Assembly: GCA_016702305.1 (NCBI GenBank)
Contig: JADJEH010000017.1
Location: forward strand, 558,001 to 622,000
DNA from: a bacterium
GTDB taxonomy: Bacteria > Electryoneota > RPQS01
Length of the DNA stretch: 64,000 bases
Reading direction: 5' to 3'
Shown: one piece after another, positions 26,836-35,790 of the stretch
Layout of the letters: the number at the start of each line of letters is the position of its first letter
How positions within the stretch are numbered: position 1 is the stretch's first letter
Notes under the pieces: generated by a model
Databases searched by the model: none
What the model was told of the DNA's origin: nothing
Seen by the model: the letters and a program-made list of their open reading frames with translations, nothing else
Position numbers and translations under genes: made by a program

Positions 26836-26854
26836 ATGATTTTCGAAATGTCAA
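26826..26854 (-). promoter_or_regulatory. Sigma-70-type promoter of the arsR-DUF1697-arsM operon
   Basis: Minus strand: TTGACA (26854-26849), 17-base spacer, TACTTT (26831-26826). Leader of about 15 bases before the arsR ATG. Confidence 0.75.
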
Positions 26855-26909
26855 GAGAAGAATTGGGCGACCTTTCGGCCGCCCTATTTGCTCACGGATG
26901 TACCGTAAC

Positions 26910-27896
26910 TTATTGAGCAGTAACGATATAAGAACTCTTCGCCGGTGTTGGTGCGATATCAAGGTAGCTCGGAGCCGCTGTCTGACCAATCAAATTCGCC
27001 GGAATTGGAGTCACAACCTCGACCGTGTCACGGTAGACATTATACAGTGCGGCATTCGTCGAGGTCTCCCAAATTAGCCGGATACCACCCTCTTCCACCA
27101 GCGCCATGAGATGCTGCGGCACCGAAGCAGCCGGTCGAACCGTGAAGCTCCACACCGGCCCGGGTGTCGCCCCCGCCGCATTGCGCTCATCTATCCGCCA
27201 AAAATACGTCGCACCACGAGTCAGATCGCCCACCGGATCAAATGTGACTGCCGCCTGATTCCCCGCGAACGCCGGCGGATCCACCGGACCAAAATATACG
27301 TCGTGCGACGTCGCGCCAGCGCCCGCAGACCAAGTCAATACCACAGTCTCCAAGACGTTTGTGGTAAGATCCGCCGGCAACGGCGACGTGGCAATTCCGG
27401 GAAGCGCAGCCGCTTCGGTGGCCGTCAAGACAATCGTATTGTTATTTCCATCAACGTTGCTTTGCAGCGCGGCCGCGTACAGTCTGACCGTGCCCGTCCC
27501 GGCGGCTGGCGCCGTCCACGTAAATTGACCGGAGTCATGATTCATGCTCGTGAAATGCACGCCGTTGGTTTCGCCGCTCACATTATACGTCGAGGTGAAC
27601 TGGCCCGCAGTGATCGCGCCCGCATTGGCCGTACCGCTGAGGCCCACGCGACATGAAGAATTGAAGTTGACAATCGTCCCGCCCGAGATCTTCTTGATCG
27701 TCAGCAAATAGGCCGCTCCGGGAGTGTAGGTTGCGGGAAAGCCTGTGACCTGTACCGTGTTTGTCACCGCTCCGCCGTGACAACTGCTCGCGCAAGTTTC
27801 AAGACCGGGTGCACCGGACCGCCCGGTGTAGGTTGGGAATGCCGAGGCGCTAATGGCCCACAACAACATTGTAATAACGACGACTGCGTTGCGCAT
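26910..27896 (-). CDS. Secreted protein with choice-of-anchor-like domain and FN3-like end
   Basis: The start is the ATG at 27896 behind AGGAG; the frame extends to 27941 without support. About 328 residues with a signal peptide ending ISASA. The mature N-terminus carries TGRSGAPGLETCASSCHGG, similar to the 'choice-of-anchor V'/reelin-like class in which CxxCH is usual; here the spacing is CxxxCH. A beta-sandwich domain follows to about residue 165, then FN3-like segments (TSHDVYFGPVDPP, YFWRIDERN). The last strands (YNVYRDTV ... YIVTAQ) resemble the ends of the sialidase-fold and M1 proteins in this window. No YPNPFNP tail. Confidence 0.65.
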   Translation of the reverse strand: MRNAVVVITMLLWAISASAFPTYTGRSGAPGLETCASSCHGGAVTNTVQVTGFPATYTPGAAYLLTIKKISGGTIVNFNSSCRVGLSGTANAGAITAGQFTSTYNVSGETNGVHFTSMNHDSGQFTWTAPAAGTGTVRLYAAALQSNVDGNNNTIVLTATEAAALPGIATSPLPADLTTNVLETVVLTWSAGAGATSHDVYFGPVDPPAFAGNQAAVTFDPVGDLTRGATYFWRIDERNAAGATPGPVWSFTVRPAASVPQHLMALVEEGGIRLIWETSTNAALYNVYRDTVEVVTPIPANLIGQTAAPSYLDIAPTPAKSSYIVTAQ

Positions 27897-27941
27897 GACT
27901 GCTCCTTTAAATACTGGATATTCATCTACACCCGGCGACAT

Positions 27942-28204
27942 CCCGGATTGCCTAATTCATCTGTGTGCTGCGCAATCGTCCGCGATTCAGCTTGTATCGT
28001 GGCGATTTGTCAACATCAGAAATCAAAGCACGCGTTCGTTGCGCATAAACCTTGATTGCTGATTGACGCACTCATACTAAACATTTGTGTGCGAACTGTA
28101 CAGGAATTCCCGCACGACCGAGCAAGAAATGTTATACAATAATCTATGCGAGTACATATAGAAATCACCAATTCCGCCACGAGGAGTCAACTTTGAACAA
28201 CAAA
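27942..28204. other. Intergenic region without recognised gene
   Basis: AT-richer spacer between the secreted protein gene and the VOC terminator. Short ORFs here lack ribosome sites and coding character. It must hold the promoter for the gene at 27896, which I could not place. Confidence 0.4.
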
Positions 28205-28234
28205 AAGAGAGGCGCGACCCTCGCGGATCGCGCC
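28205..28234 (-). terminator. Terminator after the VOC gene
   Basis: On the minus strand a 7-bp GC stem (28234-28228 with 28217-28211) is followed by TCTCTTTTTGTT. Confidence 0.65.
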
Positions 28235-28325
28235 CAATTGCTGCCCCTGCACCGGACATTCAGTCCAAAACTTTTGAATCTACCGACCGTTCACACGGTT
28301 GCGGCTTGGCAACAATCACCGCCGC

Positions 28326-28718
28326 CTAACCATGCTGAGCCTGCTTCTGACCAACATACTCAATCGAAAACCGATTGCCCTCCGGGTCCTCGCCCTCGCA
28401 GATCCAGATGTTTGGTGCCACCATCCGCGGTTCGCCCATCGGCACCCCACGCTCGGTCAGCTCGTCCCGTGCCACCTCCAGGTCATTGACCCGAAATACG
28501 ATCGAGGCAGAGTCCTGACCAACGCGCCGCTTACCGCCCGAATGGAGGCAGAGGCGACAGACCCCGGTGTCGAGCTCAATCCACTCCTGCCGCCGAAAAT
28601 CCGTCACCCCAGCCGGTTGAGCAATGGTTAAACCCATGGCATCCCGGTAAAATTCCACCATTTCCTGCATATTCTCGACATACAGAATCACTTCGGAAAG
28701 TCCCTTTAAGCAGCCCAT
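28326..28718 (-). CDS. VOC-superfamily (glyoxalase/dioxygenase-like) protein
   Basis: 130 residues, two beta-alpha-beta-beta-beta units. SEVILYVENMQEMVEFYRDAMGL opens the first, and DPEGNRFSIEY closes the second; both are typical of the vicinal oxygen chelate fold. The C-terminal Glu is in place of a metal ligand, but the usual first His position is occupied by other residues, so activity cannot be assigned. GGAGG precedes the ATG. It is divergent from the M1 peptidase gene. Confidence 0.82.
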   Translation of the reverse strand: MGCLKGLSEVILYVENMQEMVEFYRDAMGLTIAQPAGVTDFRRQEWIELDTGVCRLCLHSGGKRRVGQDSASIVFRVNDLEVARDELTERGVPMGEPRMVAPNIWICEGEDPEGNRFSIEYVGQKQAQHG

Positions 28719-28755
28719 GGAAACCTCCAGTCATTGGATGGTGGCGAATCCCTAC

Positions 28756-28784
28756 AATATAGTAACGGTAAAATCCATCGGCAA
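28756..28784 (-). promoter_or_regulatory. Promoter of the VOC gene
   Basis: Minus strand: TTGCCG, 17-base spacer, TATATT (28761-28756). Confidence 0.5.
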
Positions 28785-28795
28785 ATGCCCAGGAC

Positions 28796-28824
28796 TTGCG
28801 CTCGCAGCTTAGACCCGTTAAATT
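28796..28824 (+). promoter_or_regulatory. Promoter of the M1 peptidase gene
   Basis: TTGCGC (28796-28801), 17-base spacer, TAAATT (28819-28824). About 23 bases of leader to the ATG at 28854. Confidence 0.5.
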
Positions 28825-28853
28825 AGGGGGTAACCTGTCTAAGGATGATTAAG

Positions 28854-31055
28854 ATGCGACTTCCGTTGTTCTGTCTGGCGTTCCTCTGCCTTGCCGCCGG
28901 CTCCGTATGGGCCGACGACACCTCGCAATTGACCCTGCCCCCCTCGTCCCCGTCCGAATTCCACGAACAGGAAGCCACCCGCTGGCGGCTGGCCCTCGAA
29001 GCCCGCGACCAGCTGACGTTGGACGAAACTCAACTCGACTACGACGTTCGGTACTACGAACTCTGGGTTGACCTGCGTAATTACACGGGCCGGCAAATCG
29101 CCGGTCGAACCGACGTGTACGGCACCGCCCTCACCGCAAACTTCCGGGATGTCGTGCTTGATCTGTGCGATACCCTGAGCGTTGATTCCGTGCGCGGCGC
29201 GGGCAACACGACGCTCGCTTACAGCCGCGGCAGTCAACAGATCGTCGTTTCGCTCGAACGCGACTACGCACTCAACGAAGATTTCGCCCTGACAATCTAC
29301 TACCACGGCACTCCCTGTCTCGGAGGCGGGATCTCGACCTTCGATTGGTACGACCGTTTCGTTTCATCGTACGTCGTGCCGTCTATTCACACGCTGTCCG
29401 AACCGTTCGGCGCGCGCGACTGGTGGCCGTGCAAGGATGTTCCCAGCGACAAGGCCGACAGCGCGCGCATCCACCTGACCGTCAGCGACACGCTCGTGGC
29501 CACTTCAAACGGCGTGCTGCAAAGCGTTACACCCGTGCCGTCGAACGCCTTGCGGTATAGCTGGTTCGAAAGTAATCCAATCTCGACCTACTTGATTGTG
29601 GCCAACGCCTCAAACTACCAGTCGTTCACCGATTGGTACGTAAACTCCGGCGGCGACAGCCTGCCGATAGTTTACTACGTCTATCCGGAAAAACTCGCGG
29701 CCGCGCAGACCGATTGGGATTTCACTCCCGACATCATTACAGTATTTGCCGAGAAATTCGGCGAGTATCCGTTCATGGACGAAAAGTACGGCCACTCGAT
29801 GTTCCGCTGGAGCGGCGGCATGGAGCACCAGTGCAACACCTCGATGGGGTCCGGCATCGTCAGCGGATTCCATTGGTATGACTACATCACCGTCCACGAA
29901 CTCGCGCACATGTGGTGGGGGGATATGGTCACGCTGGATGACTGGCCGGACATCTGGCTCAATGAAGGCTTCGCCAGCTACAGTGAAGCCGTATGGGTAG
30001 AATCGCAAGGCGGAGCGGCGGCGTTGCGAAGCTACATGATTTCAGACCTTGTTGTGAACGATCCTTCCGGCCCGGTGTACAATCCGGCGTCGCTGTTTTC
30101 AAGCAACACGGTCTATCACAAGGGCGCGTGGGTGCTGCACACGCTGCGCGGCGCCATCCGCAACGACTCGTTGTTCTTCGCGGGCCTGCGGGAATATCGC
30201 GCGCGCTATCAATATAGCACCGCAACGACCGCGGAGTTTCTGGCGGCCATGTCTGACGTCGCGGGTTACGATGTTACGCCGTTTGTGTACGGCTATCTCT
30301 ATCTGACCAATCGCCCGAGTTACCGTTATTCCTATGGAACCGGCATGTGCGACGGCGTGCTGACAACCGCCGTGCGCCTGCGCCAGATTCACGCGACCCC
30401 AGCGCAGCCGTTCACGAACCGCGTGGACCTGCGCTTTGGCGGCGCGCAAACGGTCACACAGACCGTCGTTAGCAACAGTTATCGCGCCGAGTATCTGTTC
30501 AATATGGGATACACGCCCAGCTCGATCGCATTGGATCCGGATGAATGGATGCTTGAAACCAAAATGAACGAGCCGCTGCAGCCCATCTTCTTGAATGCAG
30601 CGCTGACCATCGGCACGGAAGGCGCGCCTTATGCCGACACCCTCGTTGCGATTGGCGGAGCGTCGGCGTACACGTTCACTTTAATCGGCGGTGCGCTGCC
30701 CACCGGTATCACACTCGGCTCCAACGGCATCTTTGCGGGAACGCCGTCTGTCAGCGGAAACTTTCCGCTGACTTTGCGCGTGAACAACACGAGCAACCAA
30801 TCTGACACGACGCAGCTTGTGCTAAACGTCCTCCCGGTCCTCGACGCGCCGGAGGAGTTGACCATTCTGGCCAACGGTGACGATACGGTCACGTTGCGTT
30901 GGATCGCGTCGCCGGACGCGCTGCACTACGACGTAATGGCGGCCACGCTGGCGGACTACTCCGACTTGGTCATACTGGCTACCGTTACAGATACGTTTTA
31001 CGTGGACGCGGCGACGGTCCCGGAAAAATATTACATGATCATCGCCCGGCCGTAA
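28854..31055 (+). CDS. Secreted M1-family zinc metallopeptidase
   Basis: The start is the ATG at 28854 with AAGGA eight bases upstream; the ATG at 28845 overlaps that site. About 733 residues with a signal peptide ending SVWAD. The zinc site is HELAH (348-352) with the third ligand in NEGFASY about 19 residues on; the exopeptidase motif reads GGMEHQ instead of GxMEN. It follows M1 architecture with an N-terminal beta domain before the catalytic domain. A putative Ig (He_PIG-like) domain lies near residues 580-660 (GALPTGITLGSNGIFAGTPS), then an FN3-like end (LDAPEELTILANGDDTVTLRW ... YYMIIARP). It probably trims peptides outside the cell. No YPNPFNP tail. Confidence 0.87.
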   Translation: MRLPLFCLAFLCLAAGSVWADDTSQLTLPPSSPSEFHEQEATRWRLALEARDQLTLDETQLDYDVRYYELWVDLRNYTGRQIAGRTDVYGTALTANFRDVVLDLCDTLSVDSVRGAGNTTLAYSRGSQQIVVSLERDYALNEDFALTIYYHGTPCLGGGISTFDWYDRFVSSYVVPSIHTLSEPFGARDWWPCKDVPSDKADSARIHLTVSDTLVATSNGVLQSVTPVPSNALRYSWFESNPISTYLIVANASNYQSFTDWYVNSGGDSLPIVYYVYPEKLAAAQTDWDFTPDIITVFAEKFGEYPFMDEKYGHSMFRWSGGMEHQCNTSMGSGIVSGFHWYDYITVHELAHMWWGDMVTLDDWPDIWLNEGFASYSEAVWVESQGGAAALRSYMISDLVVNDPSGPVYNPASLFSSNTVYHKGAWVLHTLRGAIRNDSLFFAGLREYRARYQYSTATTAEFLAAMSDVAGYDVTPFVYGYLYLTNRPSYRYSYGTGMCDGVLTTAVRLRQIHATPAQPFTNRVDLRFGGAQTVTQTVVSNSYRAEYLFNMGYTPSSIALDPDEWMLETKMNEPLQPIFLNAALTIGTEGAPYADTLVAIGGASAYTFTLIGGALPTGITLGSNGIFAGTPSVSGNFPLTLRVNNTSNQSDTTQLVLNVLPVLDAPEELTILANGDDTVTLRWIASPDALHYDVMAATLADYSDLVILATVTDTFYVDAATVPEKYYMIIARP

Positions 31056-31079
31056 CTGCGGCCCTTCGCTTCAGAGGGC

Positions 31080-31110
31080 AGACCCGGCGCAGCAGGCCGG
31101 GTCTTCTCGT
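31080..31110 (+). terminator. Rho-independent terminator after the M1 peptidase gene
   Basis: A 9-bp stem (31080-31088 with 31096-31104), 7-base loop and TCTCGTT. Confidence 0.65.
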
Positions 31111-31130
31111 TAGATGTCGCGCGGCATGGG

Positions 31131-31159
31131 TTGAAAATGTCCGCGCAAAGCGCTATACT
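31131..31159 (+). promoter_or_regulatory. Sigma-70-type promoter of sod
   Basis: TTGAAA (31131-31136), 17-base spacer, TATACT (31154-31159). Confidence 0.65.
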
Positions 31160-31224
31160 CTGGTCTGCCCGGCGCCCCCCAATTTGCATGCTCTGCAACA
31201 TTAATCATACAAGAGGTTGACCCC

Positions 31225-31815
31225 ATGGCCTTCACGGCAAAAGACTTCGGTACCAAGATTCTCGAACTCGACGGCATCTCGCGCAAGACCTGCGAAGAGC
31301 ACCTCAAGCTCTATAACGGCTACGTGAACAAGACCAATGAAGTGCTGGAAAAGCTCGCCGCCCATGACGGCGCCGGCGCCAATCAGGTCTATTCGGAAAT
31401 CCGCGGCTTGAAAGTGGATTTGAGCTTCGCCGTCGCGGGTATGCAGAATCACGAAATCTACTTCGCCCATCTGACGCCCGGCGGCACCGCGCTGTCCGGC
31501 GATCTGAAAAAGCAGATCGAAAAAGACTTCGGCAGCTATGACAAGTACATCGCGGATTTGAAGGCGTCCGGCATGGCCGCGCGCGGTTGGGTTTGGCTCG
31601 TGTGGTGGGAGGACGGTAAACGACTGATCAACTGGATCGGTGATGCGCAAAATTCGTATCTCGGTTGGAATCTCAAACCGATCATGGCCATGGACGTGTA
31701 TGAACACGCCTACTTCATAGATTTTGGCGCGGCGCGGCCGGCCTATATCGAAGCGTTCATCAAAAACCTCTGCTGGGAAACCGTCGGCAAGAACTACGAC
31801 GCCGCCAGAAGGTAA
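31225..31815 (+). CDS. sod: Fe/Mn superoxide dismutase
   Basis: 196 residues, full length. Metal ligands can be placed at His26 (EEHLKLYNGY), His76 (MQNHEIYF), Asp157 and His161 (DVYEHAYFIDFG). The enzyme converts superoxide to oxygen and peroxide in the cytoplasm. The lineage is not classic Escherichia SodA/SodB: motifs are offset (NHEIYF for NHxxYW, DVYEHAY for DVWEHAY), similar to some archaeal-like branches. Whether Fe or Mn is used cannot be told; the Mn importer in this window is suggestive only. A DUF302 gene follows six bases later. Confidence 0.9.
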   Translation: MAFTAKDFGTKILELDGISRKTCEEHLKLYNGYVNKTNEVLEKLAAHDGAGANQVYSEIRGLKVDLSFAVAGMQNHEIYFAHLTPGGTALSGDLKKQIEKDFGSYDKYIADLKASGMAARGWVWLVWWEDGKRLINWIGDAQNSYLGWNLKPIMAMDVYEHAYFIDFGAARPAYIEAFIKNLCWETVGKNYDAARR

Positions 31816-31820
31816 GCATC

Positions 31821-32219
31821 ATGCCCGCTATCAAGTACGGTTGGGAGAAAGCGCTGCCCACGGTCACCTATGACGACGCCATCGCGCGTGTCACCGACTG
31901 CCTCAAAGAGGAGGGCTTCGGTGTGCTGACGGAGATTGACGTCAAGACGACGCTGAAGAAGAAGATAGACCTCGAATTCCGCAAGTACGTCATCCTCGGC
32001 GCTTGTAATCCGCATCTGGCGTCGCGCGCGCTGGCCGCCGAGCCGCAGATCGGGCTCATGCTGCCCTGCAATGTCGTCGTGCAGGAAGACGAACACGCGG
32101 GTTCCATCGTCTCGATCATTGACCCCAAAGCGATGTTCCTCTTCATCGAAAATGACGCGCTTAAACCCGTCGCGGCTGAAGCCGAGGAGAAGTTACAGCG
32201 CGTACTCGCCAAACTCTGA
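31821..32219 (+). CDS. DUF302 family protein
   Basis: 132 residues. It has the DUF302 core: TYDDAIARVTDCLKEEGFGVLTEID, an ILGACNPHLASRAL segment and GLMLPCNVVV. The family has no settled function; some members are predicted to bind ligands and are often found with redox or stress genes. Cys residues in LGACNP and MLPCN are conserved and might bind a thiol or metal. It follows sod after six bases, so a joint oxidative-stress role is likely. Cytoplasmic, no signal peptide. Confidence 0.85.
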   Translation: MPAIKYGWEKALPTVTYDDAIARVTDCLKEEGFGVLTEIDVKTTLKKKIDLEFRKYVILGACNPHLASRALAAEPQIGLMLPCNVVVQEDEHAGSIVSIIDPKAMFLFIENDALKPVAAEAEEKLQRVLAKL

Positions 32220-32242
32220 CGGCTAACAGTCTGGTAAATGAG

Positions 32243-32277
32243 AACGGGACGCACACACGTGCGTCCCGTTTCTGTTT
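32243..32277 (+). terminator. Rho-independent terminator after sod-DUF302
   Basis: A perfect 12-bp stem (32243-32254 with 32259-32270), ACAC loop, TCTGTTT tail. Confidence 0.8.
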
Positions 32278-32359
32278 AGGCAATTTCGCGCCGCTTCAGC
32301 GGTCTGAGTTCTTCACGAATCGCCGCCGAGCAAATGTGACATCGGCAACAAGCGACTCG

Positions 32360-32764
32360 TCACTCCCGCTGAAAATACACCTCAAACTCCAAGCGGTTGC
32401 GAAGGTATGTCACGCGCAACGGCCATTCTGCGGTATCAGCGAGCACACGGAATTTACGCGCATACTCAAATTGAGTCGGCTTCCCGTTCGCCTCCGCAAC
32501 ACGAAACAAGAGAGTGTCCGCGCGCACGTTGAAGCGGCCGCCTTCGGTGTACTCCGCGCCGGACGTATCGCGTTCCGTTGGCGCATTGCGAAAATAGTAA
32601 CGATACGTCGAATCGGTGCGCAGATCCAACGCCATACGTGCAATGTTCAAATAGCCTATGGATTGCGCACTGGCAAACCATGTCCCCACAACTCGCGGCG
32701 AGCTCGCAGGTTTAGCGCAGGCGAGCAAGAGCATGAGCGGAATACTGACCAATACGCGTTTCAT
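32360..32764 (-). CDS. Predicted lipoprotein, lipocalin-like, unknown function
   Basis: 134 residues. A lipobox (LMLLLAC, Cys16) ends the signal peptide, so it is a lipid-anchored envelope protein. The rest is beta-rich (VVGTWFASAQS, DSTYRYYFRN, GRFNVRADTLLFRV), resembling small lipocalin-like domains. Its ATG overlaps the TGA of the cytochrome gene (ATGA), so the two are translated together. It may be an accessory of the cytochrome (inference). Confidence 0.7.
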   Translation of the reverse strand: MKRVLVSIPLMLLLACAKPASSPRVVGTWFASAQSIGYLNIARMALDLRTDSTYRYYFRNAPTERDTSGAEYTEGGRFNVRADTLLFRVAEANGKPTQFEYARKFRVLADTAEWPLRVTYLRNRLEFEVYFQRE

Positions 32765-34614
32765 TTGAGGAGAATCAAGCGCTGTGTGTCACGCACGTCT
32801 CCGGCGCGGGCCTGCAGCATATAAACACCGCTTGGCAAGTCGCGTGCGTCGAGAGTCAGCTCCGAATTTGGCGAGTGCATCATTCGGCCAAATAGCATCA
32901 CGCGCCGACCGCGAATATCATAAAGCGAAAACTCCACCATCTGCTCCCGGGCGATGTCCACGCGAATGCGCGTCTCGGCATTAAAGGGATTGGGATAGGC
33001 CGCACGAACCGCAAAATCACGCGCGATGGCCGTGGACTCCGCCGAGACTTCCATCAGGACAAGCGACTCCACTGCCAGCACCTGTGGATCGATTGTTTGT
33101 TCTGCATACATCTGAGCGAAGCGCTGCGTCTCCGGCGTGTCATGCTGCGCCAAATAGTTTACCAGACGCGGTTGCACAGTCTGAAACAGCACCGCTACGG
33201 TGACGGCGGATGCGCGCGGCAGGCGATACGTGACCACATCCGCGCCGCTGCCCTCGATGCCGTTGGCACGATTGAAATTGTCGTCGCTGTCGGATACTCC
33301 GAAAATTTCCGTCGTATCGTACGACGCATGGGTGGACGTAAAACCGAGCGGCGGAAGGCGATTGTCCTTCAGGTGCGCGCCCGCGCGCAGCAGCGTCCAC
33401 GTCCGCGCGCCGCTGTCGTCGCCCATGACCGCTTCGTACACCTGCACCTGATCGGGCGCAGTGATGAAATCGTAGTGCGGTTCGAATTCGAAATCATAAC
33501 CGACAATTTCACCGGCCTCATCCACCGCGCCGGACTGGAATACCGTCTGACCATTCCCGTCGCGCGCGTCCACCGCCAGCCACATGCGGCGCAACGGAAT
33601 GCCCGTCGGTAACTTATGTCCCGTTAGATTTGTCAATGTCACGGTCAGCAAGATCGAATCGCCGACCGCCTGTGCGTCGAGATCAAGCTCGCACGAGCGC
33701 TGCGTCAAACTGCGCTGCGTCTCGGCGATCGTCGAATCGAACTGCGCGGCCGTCGCCGTTACACCCAATGAATCGGCGTTGTCCCGCAACAGCCGCAGCA
33801 TGGACACGTTTCCACCAACAAAAGCATGCTGCATGTAAGGCGCGCGCATCTCCGTATGCCACGGCGGCATTAACGCTATGTCCTGCGGATCACGCGCCGC
33901 GCGCATGTGACAATCCTGGCAGCTCGTTTGATTCGCATAGAAACTGTTTTTCCATTCGATATACGGCGTCTGTTCGGGAAACTCACCGATAATGTCACCG
34001 GCCGCGTTGAGCGTGGGCGTGATCAGCGTATGACACGTCGCGCAAAGTTCCGAGCGCCGCGTATGTTCGCCTTCGACGGGCGTATAATTGACATGATTCT
34101 GCATCGGGCCCGGCAGCGGATCGGCAAACGGACCGAAAATCATCCGCGCGTCGGTGATCTCATAACCGCCGCCGTAACTCTGCGGTGTGCCAAGATTGTT
34201 CGGCTGGATCTGATGACAGACGCTGCACGTCACACCGTCGCGATGCAGCGCGTTCTCAGCAAGCTGCGCCAGATTGTATGTCGAGTCGCCGTCGAATCGC
34301 GTCTGGGTATTCCCCGCTGGAACGTGACAGACCGTACAACGATTTTGAATCAAGTCCGCATGTTGTGGGAATGCCGCGAGTTCCGTCGCCACTTTCGCCC
34401 GCCACAGCGGATCTTTGGCTGAATTGCCCATCATCGTCGCGCGCCATTGCGTAACAGGAGAAATGTCCACACCATCTTGCGTCATGGCGACGCCGTTCGA
34501 GACGTGGCACATCTGACAATTGCCTGATCCGGAAAATAGCGTCGTTTCGTCCGTCGGCAGCTCCTGCGCCATGGCGGCGGCGACCCACAAAATTGAGAGA
34601 ATGAAGTATAACAT
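32761..34614 (-). CDS. Pentahaem c-type cytochrome with YPNPFNP-type sorting tail
   Basis: The start at 34614 (MLYFILSILWVAAAMAQ) has AAGGACA upstream; the longer frame to 34815 has neither signal peptide nor ribosome site. About 617 residues. Five CxxCH haem sites: CQMCH, CTVCH, CSVCH, CATCH and CQDCH, all in the N-terminal 270 residues. A beta-rich domain of about 250 residues follows, then a divergent sorting tail (YPNPFNAETRIRV ... SGVYMLQARAG ... LILLK). It should be exported, loaded with haem in the periplasm, and placed at the outer surface, suiting extracellular electron transfer; the partner is not in the window. It resembles DUF4399/cytochrome c554-like multihaem proteins only loosely. 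Confidence 0.85.
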   Translation of the reverse strand: MLYFILSILWVAAAMAQELPTDETTLFSGSGNCQMCHVSNGVAMTQDGVDISPVTQWRATMMGNSAKDPLWRAKVATELAAFPQHADLIQNRCTVCHVPAGNTQTRFDGDSTYNLAQLAENALHRDGVTCSVCHQIQPNNLGTPQSYGGGYEITDARMIFGPFADPLPGPMQNHVNYTPVEGEHTRRSELCATCHTLITPTLNAAGDIIGEFPEQTPYIEWKNSFYANQTSCQDCHMRAARDPQDIALMPPWHTEMRAPYMQHAFVGGNVSMLRLLRDNADSLGVTATAAQFDSTIAETQRSLTQRSCELDLDAQAVGDSILLTVTLTNLTGHKLPTGIPLRRMWLAVDARDGNGQTVFQSGAVDEAGEIVGYDFEFEPHYDFITAPDQVQVYEAVMGDDSGARTWTLLRAGAHLKDNRLPPLGFTSTHASYDTTEIFGVSDSDDNFNRANGIEGSGADVVTYRLPRASAVTVAVLFQTVQPRLVNYLAQHDTPETQRFAQMYAEQTIDPQVLAVESLVLMEVSAESTAIARDFAVRAAYPNPFNAETRIRVDIAREQMVEFSLYDIRGRRVMLFGRMMHSPNSELTLDARDLPSGVYMLQARAGDVRDTQRLILLK

Positions 34615-34686
34615 CAATATGTCCTTGCAGTGTATTCTGCAATGTACAAAATCTTCGTAAACAAATCCACGGCACAGACCCGCAAC

Positions 34687-34716
34687 AAAAAGGGGCAGCC
34701 GGCCCCGGCTGCCCCT
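34687..34716 (-). terminator. Terminator of the 34737-44835 operon
   Basis: On the minus strand a 12-bp GC stem (34716-34705 with 34702-34691) followed by TTTTTGTTG. Confidence 0.8.
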
Positions 34717-34736
34717 TGAATAGTCTTGAAAAACGG

Positions 34737-35762
34737 TTACTTCGTCAACACCATTCGCGTGGACTGCACTTCGCTGCCCGCCATAACCCGCGCGAAATAA
34801 CTCCCGCTCCCCCACGCGCTGCCGTCAATTGGGAGGACATGCTGGCCCGCGCCGAGATCATAACTCATGTGCTGCACCGCTTGGCCGAGCTCGTTGTAAA
34901 TCGTCAATTCGACGTGTGAGCTCTTGGCCAATTCAAACGGCAGATTCGTCGTCGGGTTAAACGGATTGGGGTAATTCTGCGACAGTCTGAAACTCTCTGC
35001 CACCGGGCCACGCACCGGATCGGCATTCACACCGCCTTCGGATGTGTAAATCAGATCACCCGTCGTGTATTCCGGTCCCGTCGCACCTGAGTTGGTGAAC
35101 GTCATTCCACGCAAAGGATTGGCGGTCAACCAAGAGTACATCCACGATTCAAACGTGGCGCCGATCTGGATGCCGTTCACGAATGTCATTGAGTAGCCGT
35201 GCCGTAACTGGCGCAGCGCAGATTCCGTCCATCGCGGCGTTATCAAGTTGCCCCAGGCGTTGACCGTGTTGATCGCGCTGTCGAGCGAAACATACGTGAC
35301 GCCCGGAGTCGGCTCCGCGGTCACACGGAATACCGTCGTCCAAGTCGTTCCGTTTGTGCACGGAAAAGGAAGAGTCAACGCATCGTTGTCGGAGATGTTT
35401 ACAAGTCCGCCGCCAAGGTCCGTCGCAAAACCCAAATACCACAGACCATCGTTAGCTGCACGAAAATATGACCAGTATGATGTGCCCGGCACGCTGCCGG
35501 CAGTAGTAGCGGTCGGAAAGTCATCGCTGTACGGCGTTGTGGAGGGATCAAGATACTCGATTCCACCCGTCGTTCCAAAGTCAAACGATGTCATGTCCCA
35601 AGTCTGGTTGCCCGATCCCGTCGCGCCGTTCCACACTTGCGTCCCTCCGGAGTGATTCGACACCGATGTGCCAACTTGCGGGGCGCTGTTTTGGTTCAAT
35701 GTGATCTGTCCGAAAGCGGTGGTGACAAAAACGATTGCCGCGAGCAAAGAGAGTCTCTTCAT
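34737..35762 (-). CDS. Secreted YPNPFNP-tailed protein, tandem paralogue A
   Basis: 341 residues with a signal peptide (ends TTAFG). The middle about 230 residues are beta-rich with no recognised family; motifs shared with the neighbour are NQTWDMTSFDF, STTPYSDDFPTAT, SYWSYFRA and LPFPCTNGTTWT. The last 85 residues are the sorting module, nearly identical to the neighbour (QNYPNPFNPTTNLPFELAKSS, GSAWGSGSYFA). It is the distal gene of a pair created by duplication; function unknown, surface location likely. Confidence 0.78.
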   Translation of the reverse strand: MKRLSLLAAIVFVTTAFGQITLNQNSAPQVGTSVSNHSGGTQVWNGATGSGNQTWDMTSFDFGTTGGIEYLDPSTTPYSDDFPTATTAGSVPGTSYWSYFRAANDGLWYLGFATDLGGGLVNISDNDALTLPFPCTNGTTWTTVFRVTAEPTPGVTYVSLDSAINTVNAWGNLITPRWTESALRQLRHGYSMTFVNGIQIGATFESWMYSWLTANPLRGMTFTNSGATGPEYTTGDLIYTSEGGVNADPVRGPVAESFRLSQNYPNPFNPTTNLPFELAKSSHVELTIYNELGQAVQHMSYDLGAGQHVLPIDGSAWGSGSYFARVMAGSEVQSTRMVLTK

Positions 35763-35790
35763 GCGATAGTCTGTTCCTTAGTTGTATTCC

